Shown here piece by piece: positions 15,453 to 27,334 of a stretch of DNA of 64,000 nucleotides. The position numbers and the translations under genes were made by a program. This stretch comes from Acanthochromis polyacanthus (lineage: Eukaryota > Chordata > Actinopteri > Pomacentridae). The notes under the pieces are model-generated. The model searched no databases, had not been told where the DNA came from, and worked only from the letters and a program-made list of their open reading frames with translations. The number at the start of each line of letters is the position of its first letter. Positions within the stretch are counted from its first letter, which is position 1. The stretch spans positions 19,936,984-20,000,983 of the forward strand of contig NC_067127.1 in NCBI RefSeq assembly GCF_021347895.1, given 5' to 3'.

Positions 15453-18400
15453 ATGGCTTTGTTTCTGTGTCTCTGTGTGTTTATGGCTATGGGGCTGACG
15501 TTGTTCGCTCGGCAGCTGAAGCTCAGGATGTCCACACATGGCCCCCGGGAGCCACCCTGCCTCCCAGCGCTACCCCTGATTGGCAGTCTGCTGAGTTTGC
15601 AAAGCCCACACCCTCCTCATGTGCTTTTCAAAGAGCTACAGCTGAAATACGGACAGACATACTCTCTAAAGTTGGGCTGCCACAATGTCGTCATCGTCAA
15701 CCAGCACGTGCACGCCAAAGAAGTCTTGCTGAAAAAGGGAAAGACATTCGCAGGAAGACCCAGAACTGTGTGTATACCCCTTCTTTAATGTCTTTTGTTT
15801 TTTTTTCCAAGCAGCAATAGTCATTTCTGTTACCTTGTCTTCCATCTCTGTGCTGTGTGTGATGAAGGTAACCACAGATATTCTAACCAGAGCTGGCAAA
15901 GACATCGCATTCGGGGACTACAGTGCTACTTGGAGGTTCCACAGGAAAATAGTCCATGGAGCTCTGTGCATGTTTGGAGAAGGTTCAGCCTCCATCGAGA
16001 AGATCGGTGAGTACAGTTCTCTCTGCACTCATTATGATTCCTCATTTAACGAAAGGGATTACCCAAAGGTATTCAGTGTAATGTCACAGAAATCTAAGGA
16101 AGTTACATCTGGGAAGTCAGAACCATTTTTCCTTGTCATTTCACTGAAGGATGTTTCTCTCGAATGTTGGACGGTGACATGAGAAGACAAATAGTGTGGG
16201 ACAATGTGAATACTTTTATGTCCTTTTGTTTTAAACATCCTTGCTCACACATGGTGGTTCTATCTAAATTTGCATTAAGAAGAGTGTTTTGTTTGACTTA
16301 CAGCTTACAAAAGAAGCCATGCAATATTAGATATCTTTATTACTTAAAGTGATGCCAAAGAAAAGACCAACATTAACAGGATGTTAGTGTCCATCACTGT
16401 ATTCTGACTTCCATCCTCTGCCTCAGCTCCAAACCCACAGATTCCTTTGGAAGATGAAAACCTTTCAGAATAATTTATAGTAATGTTCTGTGTCCAGCTC
16501 AGTAGCTGTTCAGTGACTAGACTGTCAGACAGGAGGAAATAGCATTTATCTTGGACTATTCTGAGCAATGCGTTAGCTGGTAATTGGGGCTATAATAAGT
16601 CTATTTATGTGTATGTATACATACACACACACACACATACATATATATGTATACATACATATGTGTGTGTGTGTTTGTGCCACTTAATGCAACATTGAGG
16701 CTTGCTAATATAAGATAACATATTGTACAGGGTGTCCCTAAAGTCTGGACGCATAGGAAATATTAACTTTTTTTTCCTGCACAAATTAAATATGGCTTTG
16801 TCGAAAGATTAAATTCATCTGCTATCTTTCCATACATCCATCCTTCACATCCCCTGTAAAGTGCAAGTTCAACTCTTTCTACTTTGGACAAAATCATATT
16901 AAATCTGTACTTTCTTGTGTCCAGACCTTTTGGACACCCGTCTTTAAAACATACATAATATATTGTACAAATAAGTGAAGTAAATACTATGAACATGTCG
17001 GTAAGTGAAGATGCTCTGTTGCCCGTGTCCTGCTCAGTCTGTGCAGAGGCCCAGTCTCTGTGCTCCGTCCTGTCCGAGGCAGCAGCTGTGGGACTGGCCC
17101 TGGATCTGTCCCCTGAGCTAACTCGGGCCGTCACCAACGTCATCTGTTCGCTCTGCTTCAACTCCTCCTACTGCCGCGGCGACCCAGAGTTTGAGGCCAT
17201 GCTGCGCTACAGCCAAGGCATCGTGGACACTGTGGCCAAAGACAGCCTCGTGGACATCTTCCCCTGGTTACAGGTAGACAACACAAGACCACAGGAAGCA
17301 GCTCAGTGAATGTAGGAAATTAAGCAATCAACAGGTAGACACAGGGACATGCAGAAAACAACTAAAGGTGCATCATGAGTATTTTTAAACCCCACTGTTT
17401 GTTTTTTTTTAGTGTGACTACTTGCCACTGCTTCAATGCTATAAGATCATACTTGTGCTGTGTCACTGCTGAAACTACGCTGGAAGATTCAAATTAATTT
17501 AGTTTTCATTTTTTTGATGTATAGAATGATCTCAATGCTTCTAATGTCAGGAATGGTGGTGATTGAACCCAGGCGCAGATACCAACAGGTGTAGTGGTGA
17601 AAATGGGGTTTATTGAACGAAATACAACCTCAAAAAGGCAGCGAAACACTAGGGACACGTACTCACAAAACAGAGCAATCCTTCTCAGGGAGGAACCAGC
17701 TTAGACAAGTCCAAAAGTGTCAAAGTCCAAAAAAGGGGTGAGTCCATAAAAGAAAAACCAAGGTAGTCCAAAAGGCAGTAGGGTCCAAAAGGGGAAGATC
17801 TTCTAAAATCCAGAGTAGGGGGAAAACCAGAAGGCGAAAGGGGTAACCGTGTATGCGACGGTCTGTACTGTGATGCTCCCACACACAAAGAGGGGAGCAG
17901 AGGATATTTAAACAGAAAGGGAAGGCAGGTGAACAGTGTTTGCTGATTGCTCCACAGCTGAGTCTCATCAAACAATTAGCTGTCCTGCAGCAGGCGATCA
18001 GCTGGGAGCGAGAGAGGGAGACAGGGGGAAAAAAAACAGGCAGGAGCTGCATCAGCATCCAGAGGATTCCACTGGAGGAAGGCCGGCGGCGGCGTAGACA
18101 CTCGGAGGGCCGTCTGGAGGGGCACCGGCGGAGACAGGCTGAAGGCCCGGCTGCACCGGCGGAGACAGGCTGAAGGCCCGGCTGAGACAGGCTGAAGGCC
18201 CGGCTGGAGAGGCGGCCGAAGAGACACTCTGAGGACCGGCTGCGGAGTAGACAGTCTGTAGGCCGTCTAGACAGGCGGCGTCGTCCTCAACCCGCGCTGG
18301 AGCTGCGGCGGCGTCAGAGGTAGTGTCGACCCACTCGGAGTCGTCGTCCTCGACCCGCTCAGGAGCTGCTGCTGCGGAGTCGAAGGCGGGGTCGACAGCA

Positions 18401-21400
18401 TCGACCTGCTCAGAGGCGAAGGCTGTGGTGGCGGCGTCGACCCGCTCCAAGATGTCAGAGGCGGCGTCATCGTCCCGCTCCAAGACGGCGTCATCGTCCC
18501 ACTCAGATGTCTGAGGAAAAGACGCTTGGAGGTGGAACCACCGCAACGGACGGTGGCGAGGTCTGGGCGCTGGGACGCGACCTCCAGACTCCTCGCTTTC
18601 CTTTAGGCGGATTCCCGGATGACCTCGGTGGGGTGTAGGCTGAAGCTGGGGGTGAGGAAACGTGAGGAGTGACAGACTGTAAACTAAAAAAATCCAGTCC
18701 GGACTGTATTAGGAGGGTGAGTGGATTTCGAAAATGGACTGACAGTTGGTGAGAGGAGTGAGTTGGGTGCAGGAGTAGGTGGTTTCCAGTAACGTAAAGG
18801 CGTGTTCATGAACTCTAGGATGTGGTCAGGCAGATGTTCTCTTAACCAAGGTATTTGGGAGGCTACACCACGGCCCGAGAAGCAAGCTCCTCGAGGTGAG
18901 CCTGGTCCCAAGCCTTAGTCCACTCGCACCACAGGTTGAACAAAGAAACATAATAGTCTGAGTATCTTTTTGTGGTAAAAAAGATTGCAACGGATTCAGG
19001 GGTGGGGGCTGTGACCACCTGTTGGCCTGCTGGGTTCATTCTTGGTGGGAGCGTACTGTCAGGAATGGTGGTGATTGAACCCAGGCGCAGATACCAACAG
19101 GCAGGCAACAGGTGTAGTGGTGAAAATAGGGTTTATTGAACGAAATACAACCTCAAAAAGGCAGCGAAACAACACTAGGGACACGTACTCACAAAACAGA
19201 GCAATCCTTCTCAGGGAGGAACCAGCTTAGGCAAGTCCAAAAGTGTCAAAGTCCAAAAAAGGGGTGAGTCCATAAAAGAAAAACCAAGGTGGTCCAAAAG
19301 GGGAAAATCTTCTAAAATCCAGAGTAGGGGGGAAAACCAGAAGGCGAAAGGGGTAACCGTGTATGCGACGGTCTGTACTGTGACGCTCCCACACACAAAG
19401 AGGGGAGCAGAGGATATTTAAACAGAAAGGGAAGGCAGGTGAACAGTGTTTGCTGAATGCTCCACAGCTGAGTCTCATCAAACAATTAGCTGTCCTGCAG
19501 CAGGCGATCAGCTGGGAGCGAGAGAGGGAGACAGGAAAAAAATCAGGCAGGAGCTGCATCAGCATCCAGCCAGAGGCAGGAAACAAAAACCAGTCAGGAG
19601 CCGGACGGCTTCCTGACATCTAATGCCAAAGCACAAAGTAATATTTAAACCTAACATGACTACCAACTCAACTCTACATTCAGATTTGAGGGGAGAATTA
19701 CAACATGCTGTTTACAGAGCTTCTATTACTGATGTTGATCTTAAGATGTCTATTTGTGTCATGTTTAATTCTGTATAACAAATCAGTAACATGTGTCTCT
19801 TTGTCACAGATTTTTCCCAATGCAGACCTGCGTCTTCTAAAACAGTGCGTTTCAATCAGAGACAAACTGCTACAGAAAAAATATGATGAACACAAGGTAG
19901 AGTCTATAATAAGCCCTAGACTGTCACTAATGTAAGGAAGATGGTTAAGAGCTAAGTGTCGTGTACAGATCATAATAAACAGGGAAACAGCAGGCAGTGA
20001 ACACTTTCAGTTCATTTAAATGTATTCGTAGAAATACAAATTTGTTAAATAGCCTGAAGTTTTTGTCTGTGCACATTTTATTTGAACACGTAGAAAGGCA
20101 GTTTAGATTTACAGACAAAGACTCATTTTAATAATAAAGTAACAATTATTTTGGTTGAAATGGAATTTAAATATGTTTTCTAAAGATTTTTTTCCGGCTT
20201 CTAATGACACATACCCAGCTGCTCAATGACTTGGTTCCTTTCTTAAATTCTCAAATAAACACTAACCCTTTTGTGTCAGAACATTATTGTTCGTTAGAAG
20301 TTCTGAAACCTGCAAAACAAAGTAGTAACATCGCATGAATCAGCAACAGTTTAAAACAGTCAGAGAAAAGGGGACCGAGTGTGCAGTTCTACTCAGGAAT
20401 CAAAAAGAATCACATCCCTCATTTTTCCTACAAATAACAAACACCAGGATAGTATTTGCTATCATGATGAGGAACCCATTCAACCGTCCCTTCTCAGAAT
20501 AATAATTCCTCTGCTTCCTAGGGGCATGGCTGAGATGGTCATTATTAACAAAGACATACTACACTACAGCCATAATTTATATATTTTTGCCTATTTGTTT
20601 GCCAAATCCAAACCATATCGATACAGTAACATGTACACTGTGATTCCTGGACATTGACGTGGTGTTTCCTCTCAGGCAGACTACAGTGACCATGTGCAGA
20701 GAGATCTGCTGGATGCTCTCCTGAGAGCCAAACGCAGCGCTGAGAACAACAACACCGCAGAGATCAGTGCTGAGTCTGTGGGCCTCAGTGACGACCACCT
20801 CCTCATGACAGTGGGAGACATCTTTGGAGCCGGCGTGGAAACTACCACCACTGTGCTGAAATGGGCCATCACCTACCTCATCCATTACCCACAGGTGAGG
20901 CTGGAGCAGCAGCAGTATGTACAAGAGCTAGGCAGGGTTACCTTGGGTGTAGAGGAGGGTTATTTTCTCCATAATATATTGTCTATTTGGAAGAAATTTA
21001 ATTTCATTCAATTTTTGTACTTTACACACGTACCAATTGTAGAGGTTTAATCTATCCATCTTTCTATCTTCTATCATCTATTTATCTATGCTTTACGTTG
21101 CAATTCCAGTGTAGTCCACTAGGTGCTGCTCTGATTCTATTAACCCTCATGTCGTCCTGCAGGTCAAAGTTGACCCGTTTTAAAGTTTGAAAATGTGGGG
21201 GCAAAAAATGTTTTCACAGTGAAACTTCTGATGTCCACATTTTCAAAACTTTTTGGGAAATTTTTGAACATTTTGGTGGAAAAAAGAAATGTTAAAAATG
21301 TTTAAAAACACTCACAAAAAATCGCTGGATTTTGGTTAATTTTTTTTGTGAATGTTCTTAAAGAAATTATAAGAAATTTTAATAATATGTATGTAATCAC

Positions 21401-23852
21401 TTTAGATATTTTTAGGATTTTTTTAAAGAAGATTTTACAATTTTTTGAAAATATTTACAAGAATTTTCTTGCCAAATTTGTGTTTTTTTTAAATTAAAAG
21501 TTTTAAGGGAAACTTTTAAGGAACTATTGGAATTTTCTTCCTGGAGGTTTTTGCCAGTTTCCAGAAAGTTGGGGGTTTTTTTGCTGAATTTTTTGATTTT
21601 TTTTATTTTCAGGCAAGGAAACAATATTTTTTGGTGCCCATAAATGAGGACAACAGGAGGGTTAAACATAAGGGGCTAAGAAAGTTTTTGGTTTTTTTCT
21701 CCACTGTTTAGTAATTGATTTCACTTCTATTTTAATTTTAAAGTCATTGTTCCTATTAATTGATAGGAAGGCATGAACAGAAACATGTTCACCACAATGT
21801 CAGGTTGACGCTGATGCTCACACACAGTCAGACGTTGTGGCAGCTGTGCTTTATTGCTATATTTTTATGTCCCAGTGATTGATGAAAGTCATGATCTACA
21901 ATAATCCAGATTTCAAAAAGTCTCTTTGGATCACAGATGTTTCTTGGACAATAGCTTTAACCACAAACAAAGTCAACAGCAGTGAGAAGTGGCAATAGTC
22001 ATTTATCACATTAACAACATCTGGATTGTATTTCTGATTCATTTAATGTTATCCTAACTGAAAAAAACTGCTTTTTGCAATAATGAGGACATTTCTAAGT
22101 GACCCCAAACTTTTGAACGGTAGTGTATGTCCAAACCAAAAATAGAGAAGCCTTTTCAAAGTCCTGCAACAAATTGTGCCCCTGGTGTAGAATATATGGA
22201 CCTTTCTGACTCTATTTCTGTGTATTTAGGTGCAGAGGCGTATCCAGGATGAGCTGGACAGCAAGGTGGGGGAGGACCGGTCCCCCAAGCTCAGTGACAG
22301 AGGCACCCTGCCCTACCTGGAGGCCACTATCCGGGAGGTGTTACGGATCCGTCCTGTGGCCCCCCTGTTCATCCCCCATGTGGCCCTTAATGACACCAGG
22401 TACACTCAATGCTGCCATGACACCCACTCAGAGCTGTTCACTGACATCCACCTATGACAGGATGGAAGCAATACAAAAGCTCAATATGTGATGATTACAG
22501 ACAGTGTTATGCCATAGTGACAAACCGATCTGGAGAATTTTAGTGACAAACCGATCTGGAGAATTTGCTCATGGTTTGTAAGGTGTTCATCTCAGACACA
22601 GAAAATAATTTTAAATCTGTACACTTTAAATCTGAGAAACCACTGTAACGGTGAACTCCTCTTTCTGTCGGCTCTGTAGCATCGGAGATTTCACAGTTAG
22701 AAAAGGAACTCGAGTCATCATCAACCTGTGGTCTCTGCACCATGATGAGAAGGAATGGGAAAATCCTGAGCTCTTTGACCCTGGTGAGATAAAACATCTG
22801 TCTGATGAGTCATATTTTTCACTTGAAATCAGCTTTTTTTTTTTTTTACTGAGTTCAGTAATGACAGATTAATGGAATAAGACATCTCTGGCTACTGTTA
22901 CAGTTAGACAAAGACATAACTATCACCCATCTGTGCCAATATACTGGGATTAGTGGTTTAATGCAGTAAAACATATGTGAACCCCGACATGTGTTAGGCT
23001 TTGGGTGACATGCAGAATATGTTGTATGTTCCCGTATCTCCCTGTTGATTGTATGTATCTCAACAATGTCACCATAGATTCTGGAAACCTATCTTCTTCC
23101 ATTTACATTCACCTCTATTGTTTTGGTATTTGACCAATATCTCAAATTCAGGACAAATAAAACCATAACTTTATGAATGATAGATACCACTATGCAGAAA
23201 AATAGCTATATCTAATATACCGATCAGACATAACATTATGACCACCTGCCTAATATTGCGTTGGTCCCTGTGGGGCAGGACACAGGACCTCTGGCATCAA
23301 GGACTGCTTTTGCCAATGGGGGTTGGAGGGTTGCTTGACCTGCAATGTTTAGGTGGGTGGTACATGTCAAACATCCACATGAATGTCAGGACTCAAGGTT
23401 TCCCAGCAGAACGTTGCGTTATAACAAGATGATTGATGCTTTTCAATTTCACCTGTCAGTGGTCATAATGTTGTGGCTGATCAGTGTACGTTCTCAATAC
23501 GTGAGAAGCTTACTTCAGTGATCATCTGCACTGGTGTCCATCAGGCAAACCCAGCTGTTCTTGTTCCGCAGGCAGGTTCTTGGAAAGTGGAGGCACAGGT
23601 CTGATCATCCCATCGTCCAGCTACCTTCCATTCGGCGCTGGGGTCAGAGTATGTCTAGGTGAGGCCTTGGCTAAGATGGAGCTCTTCCTCTTCCTTTCCT
23701 GGATCCTGCAGCGCTTCACTCTCTCTGTCCCACCAGGCCACGCTCTGCCCAGCCTAGAGGGCAAGTTTGGCGTGGTCCTCCAGCCAGCCAAGTACAAAGT
23801 GAACGCCACACCCAGACCAGGCTGGGAGAAGCACAAGTGTCAGGCATGTTGA
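15453..23852 (+). CDS. cyp17a1: Steroid 17alpha-hydroxylase/17,20-lyase, cytochrome P450 17A1
   Basis: CYP17A1 is an ER-anchored P450 that hydroxylates pregnenolone and progesterone at C17 and cleaves the side chain to C19 androgens. Eight exons join in frame: 15453-15767, 15868-16006, 17038-17273, 19810-19896, 20676-20894, 22230-22399, 22680-22783 and 23572-23852 (TGA), giving 516 residues, the normal family length. The N-terminal membrane segment [18 protein letters not shown] is followed by a proline-rich hinge ([13 protein letters not shown]). Later come [12 protein letters not shown], the I-helix [14 protein letters not shown], the K-helix ExxR in [11 protein letters not shown], and the heme-cysteine loop [19 protein letters not shown]. 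All canonical residues are present and no break is seen. I favour cyp17a1 over the lyase-poor paralogue cyp17a2 because of the borcs7/nt5c2 linkage and close match to fish cyp17a1. Introns are swollen by transposons. Confidence 0.96.
16608..16677. repeat. Alternating purine-pyrimidine palindromic microsatellite
   Basis: A block of TG/TA/CA repeats in cyp17a1 intron 2 that reads nearly the same on both strands (TGTATGTATACATACACACA ... ATGTGTGTGTGTG). Such sequence can form Z-DNA or a cruciform. No coding content. Confidence 0.7.
16726..16941 (-). mobile_element. Mariner-type MITE retaining transposase N-terminus
   Basis: The ends are inverted: ACAGGGTGTCCCTAAAGTCT on the left and, reading in from the right, ACGGGTGTCCAAAAGGTCTG. 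The minus strand encodes [17 protein letters not shown] and [12 protein letters not shown], resembling the helix-turn-helix start of an IS630/Tc1/mariner transposase. The rest of the transposase is missing. It sits in cyp17a1 intron 2, antisense to the gene. Confidence 0.75.
17545..19618 (-). mobile_element. Non-autonomous LTR retrotransposon with 5-bp TSD
   Basis: Two long direct repeats (17545 to about 18064, and 19057-19618) start TGTCAGGAATGGTGGTGATT; the intact one ends CGGCTTCCTGACA. The element is flanked by a perfect TCTAA duplication (17540-17544 and 19619-19623). Read on the minus strand, each LTR has a TTTAAATATCC TATA-like region followed by an AATAAA signal, so transcription is opposite to cyp17a1. 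The 3' LTR (the lower-coordinate one) lacks about 55 bp of its outer U3 at the internal junction. The roughly 1 kb interior encodes a short gag-like opening on the minus strand ([19 protein letters not shown], 19038 downward) that soon stops. There is no protease, reverse transcriptase or integrase. It sits in cyp17a1 intron 3. Confidence 0.88.
18118..18215. repeat. GC-rich minisatellite inside the LTR element
   Basis: Tandem copies of a unit of about 20-33 bp containing GAGACAGGCTGAAGGCCCGGCT lie within the internal region of the LTR element. They explain the low-complexity ORFs seen there on both strands. Confidence 0.6.
21140..21665. mobile_element. TTAA-bounded MITE
   Basis: It starts TTAACCCTCATGTCGTCCTG and ends AGGACAACAGGAGGGTTAA, near-perfect inverted ends that include TTAA. 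The interior is AT-rich with repeated AAAATTTTT-type words and no coding region. The termini fit the common TTAA-targeting (piggyBac- or Kolobok-like) non-autonomous elements of fish. It lies in cyp17a1 intron 5. Confidence 0.75.
21990..22127. mobile_element. Tc1-derived-type MITE, partial copy 2
   Basis: Only one end is clear: GTGACCCCAAACTTTTGAAC followed by GGTAGTGTA, preceded by the family interior (GATTCATTTAATGTTATCCT). It is the same family as 9815-10152 and 23926-24296. It lies in cyp17a1 intron 5. Confidence 0.7.
23218..23490. mobile_element. Tc1/mariner-family deletion derivative, copy 2
   Basis: Bounded by ACCGATCAGACATAACATTA and, at the right, GTGGTCATAATGTTGTGGCT then GATCAGTGTA. 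It shares with copy 1 (11725-12222) the blocks GGTGGGTGGTACATGTCAAA (as GTGGGTGGTACATGTCAAAC) and TTTCCCAGCAGAAC, but a different internal portion is deleted. It lies in cyp17a1 intron 7, immediately before the heme-binding exon. Confidence 0.8.
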
Positions 23853-23925
23853 GAGTTTCACCCCAAGTCTCCACAACAGTGGCTCTCAGTTGTGATCTCA
23901 GAGCATGTTTTTTTTTAATGTAACA

Positions 23926-24296
23926 TACACTACCGTTCAAAAATTTCAGGTCACTTAGAAATATTTACGTTTTTGAAAGAAAAACAGTTATTTTTCAGAA
24001 AGATAACATTAAATGAATCAGAAATACAGCGTAGACATTATTAATGTGGTAAATGACTATTCTAGCTTGAAACGACTGATTTTTAATGGAATATCTCCAT
24101 AGGGGTACAGAGGAACATTTCCAGCAACCATCACTCCTGTGTTCTAATGCTACATTGTGTTAGCTAACGGTGTTGAAAGGCTAATTGATGATTAGAAAAC
24201 CTTTGTGTAGTTATGTTAGCACATGGATAAAAGTCTGAGTTTTCATGGAAAACATGAAATTCCCTGGGTGACCCCAAACTTTTGAACGATAGTGTA
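23926..24296. mobile_element. Tc1-derived-type MITE, copy 3, well preserved
   Basis: It begins TACACTACCGTTCAAAAATT and ends CAAACTTTTGAACGATAGTG then TA, clear inverted repeats ending in TA. This is the best preserved of the three copies in the window. It starts about 75 bp after the cyp17a1 stop codon and is therefore inside, or next to, its 3' UTR. Confidence 0.82.
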
Positions 24297-25201
24297 TGTC
24301 ACCAGCCAGGAGGTCAAACATGCAACAGTGCAATGGATGTATGAACATTTCTTTATTTTCTATTTTTTGCCATTATTGTTTCTTTGCAATGTATTAGAGT
24401 CTCTACTAACAGTTCCTACCATTTCTAAAATATGATCGGGTTTATTATATGCAGTAATTGTACAGGTTATCTCTGTTGCCGTGACGTACTTTACATAAGA
24501 ATCTAGGGTTGGATGAGAGACTACAGTTTGACATATTGCTTCTGCAGGTAAGAGTGATTTAACAGATATTCACAATACTACTGTCCAATAATGTAGACAA
24601 TCTCGGATTATATGACAAAAGAGTTTGTTGCATAATGGGTGGATCTAGAGGATCACATAACATGACATTCTCTCAGAGATTCATATTTGTAGACTTTTGA
24701 TCAAACACTGAAAATGTTGGCCCCTCTGCAGAGTTACTTAAATGAAAACATGCCAGAAGTTTACATCTCTTCAACTAATCACTGCAGCTAGAGCAGAGCT
24801 ACAACCAGACCCTGTTCTTTTGTGAGGCATCACAAGCCTAAAGTTGTAAATGCCTAAGTTTTGATATGTAACATTTAACACATACTTTGCACATTGTAGC
24901 TTTTCCAAATCTTTTAAAATGTAACATCTAAAAAAGTAACTGCAACTGTTGGACATGTACAAGGAAAAATATTCGACTTTTGAATGTAGTGCAGAGTTTT
25001 ATAAAGCATAGTTAAATATCTTGAAAACTTCAATTAAATACATTACTTGAGCATGTACTCTGTTACACTGCCCCACTAGGTCACATGGGACACTCAGTAT
25101 AAAGTTTATAGCATTAATTCCATCAGTGCAGTAGAGTCATGTCAGGCTACATACCACTCTGCTGCTCTTAATCATTGATTGTTTTTAAAATATGACTTTC
25201 A
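24297..25201. other. No gene seen
   Basis: AT-rich sequence after cyp17a1 with no ORF, splice pattern or repeat that I could assign. Confidence 0.5.
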
Positions 25202-26100
25202 TTGCATTTGTTTCGACTTTACTGTTCTCTCGTTAGTTTAGATGCTGCCTTTAAAAATGTAAGTCCTGGTTGTTGGGAGGTGGAGCATCCATGGGTCAAA
25301 CTAATTTTTCCAGCACACCACATAGACACCTACAGATCTTTAACTGAGATTTGGGGAATTTGGTGGCAAAGTCAACATGATGAACTCTGTCATGTTCCTA
25401 AAACCATTCCCGAGTATGCATTGTCCCACTGAAAGAGTAAACTGCCATCAGTGGTTGCAGTGAAGGATTGAAAATGATCTGTAACAATGTGTTTTCACCT
25501 GGATCAAAGTTAAATCCACGTAAATGGCAGAAATGAAGGTTTCCCAACATTGCACAGGGCATCACACTACATCTACCAGCTGTACACATGGTGCTACAGA
25601 ATATTTAAATTCATCAAACTAGGTCACCATCTACCACCATTCAGTGATCCAGTTCTGATTCTCATAGGTGCTTTCTTTTCACAGTGCAGTCAGCATGGAC
25701 ATTCTGTAGACAGCAAGCTGCAACACACTCTGTTCTGACTTTTTAATTATAGTTTATTAAAAATTGTTTGTTTTTACCAATTTGGGCTACAGTAATTGTT
25801 CTGTGGGATTAAAGCACATTGTCTTGTCTTTGCACACTAAACACATCAATGAGCCTTGGCTATCCATAACCCTGTCACTTGTTCCCTGGTTGTCTTTCCT
25901 TGGACCACTTTTGGAAGCTACTAGCCGCTGCACACCTGCAACACCCCACACACCCCTGCTGTTCTGGAGATGTTCTGACCCATGTAGCCATCACAATTTG
26001 ATCTTTGTCAAAGTCACCCAGATCTGCTGACCTTTTCTCCTGCTTCTAACACATGAAATTCAACATCTGGTTGTTTACTTCCTGCCAAATACAGTTGTGA
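25202..26100 (-). mobile_element. Decayed long relative of the 11.7/23.2-kb DNA transposon
   Basis: Blocks such as CAATGAGCCTTGGC, CTTGGACCACTTTTGG, GTCAAAGTCACCCAGATC and TCCTGCTTCTAACACATGAA follow the order I know from the longer member of the widespread Tc1/mariner family whose deletion derivatives lie at 11725-12222 and 23218-23490. Its transposase runs antisense (minus strand), broken by many stops. Edges are approximate and the terminal repeats are eroded. The family link rests on recalled nucleotide order. Confidence 0.6.
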
Positions 26101-26400
26101 CCAAAAGTACACTTTTAAAGACCATGCATATCATGGCAGGCTTAAGTTTCCAGTGACTCCAATAATGCAGAATTTTCCATTATGGACCCATTTAAAGAAA
26201 TGCAATCTTTGTTTTTTGAAATTTAAGCTGTTTGACCACAATGATCAGAAATATGTTTGGAGTAGAGAAGATGAGGCCTGTAACCCCAAGAACACCAAGC
26301 CTATCATCAAGAATAGTGGCGGTAGTATTGTGCTCTGGGGCTGTTTTGCTGCCAGTGGAACTGGTGCTTTACACAAAGTAACTGGGGAAAAAAGACCTTG
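26090..26400 (+). mobile_element. Tc1-like transposase fragment
   Basis: It starts with a Tc1-type terminus (TACAGTTGTGACCAAAAGTA). It then encodes, on the plus strand, FDHNDQKYVWSREDEACNPK and GGSIVLWGCFAASGTGALHK, the middle of a Tc1 DDE transposase. The N-terminal DNA-binding region and the C-terminal third are absent. Confidence 0.85.
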
Positions 26401-26583
26401 ACTTTCTTCGCAATTTCTATGTAGGAAAGACCCACATTTTTATGATGGTCTGTCTCTCTTCTATTGTTAATTGCCTTTTCCTCAGCATTTTAATAGCAGC
26501 ACACTACTTTCTGCAGTACAAAACTGTTCTAATAATGCTCTTGAGAGTGTGGTGCCACCAGGGGCGGATCCAGATTAATTTTA

Positions 26584-26620
26584 GTGTGTGTGTGTGTGTG
26601 TGTGGGGGGGGGGGGGGTAC
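26584..26620. repeat. (GT)n followed by a G-run
   Basis: A GT microsatellite runs directly into about fifteen consecutive G residues. No gene content. Confidence 0.8.
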
Positions 26621-26639
26621 AGCAGATATTTTGGGGGTG

Positions 26640-27300
26640 CCACTGAAAAGTTGTAAGTAAAAATGAAAGCTGCAACCGACCTCTCACTTTTACAAAGTAT
26701 TTTTCATGGGTTTTTTTTGGCTCTTTAACCCAATAGGAAAGCTGTATACGACCTTTTCATTTTGGACTGTTAACATTCAAATTATGATGGACTTGTTTCC
26801 TTGTTTATGTGAATTACAGCATCATTAGCTGCAGCATATGTCTGTTACATAAAACTAATAAGGTCAACAACAGTATCCTGAGGGCAGTTAAGTGACAAAT
26901 ATTGTGCAAGAACAGCACTACATACAACCCTGTCAATTTCCACTTCTTAGAATGTTTACTGACAATTGTCACACCTAAAATAAATAATATTCTGTAGTTT
27001 TAGCAATGAGTTCTCAGCTGTAAACCATAAACATCATAGGGTTCTGTATACTAATCAGTCTAAATCAAAATGAGTACTACCCAATACACAGTGAACAACA
27101 ACAATCTGTACCTTTGATCTACGGTAAAATAATCTGAAATGTTCTGTGCAGTAATGCAAATTTAAAAATACAATAAAATACAGTAAGTAGCACTCTGTAC
27201 ATTTAATAGTAAACCTGAGAACAATAATAAATAGTAACAATATTCCATATTGTTAAGTAATTTAATAGTTCACAGCTCAGCAAACATCATAGTGTTCTGC
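26640..27300. other. No gene seen
   Basis: AT-rich sequence without recognisable coding or repeat structure, next to the 3' end of the nmrk2-like retrocopy. Confidence 0.5.
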
Positions 27301-27334
27301 ATAGAAATCACAAAAATCTGCTCTCAGTAATCTT

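Noticed and set aside
18052..18546. 164-codon acidic/alanine-rich frame (-)
   Set aside because: GC-rich minisatellite region inside the LTR element; no gag, protease or RT similarity, and another frame is equally open.
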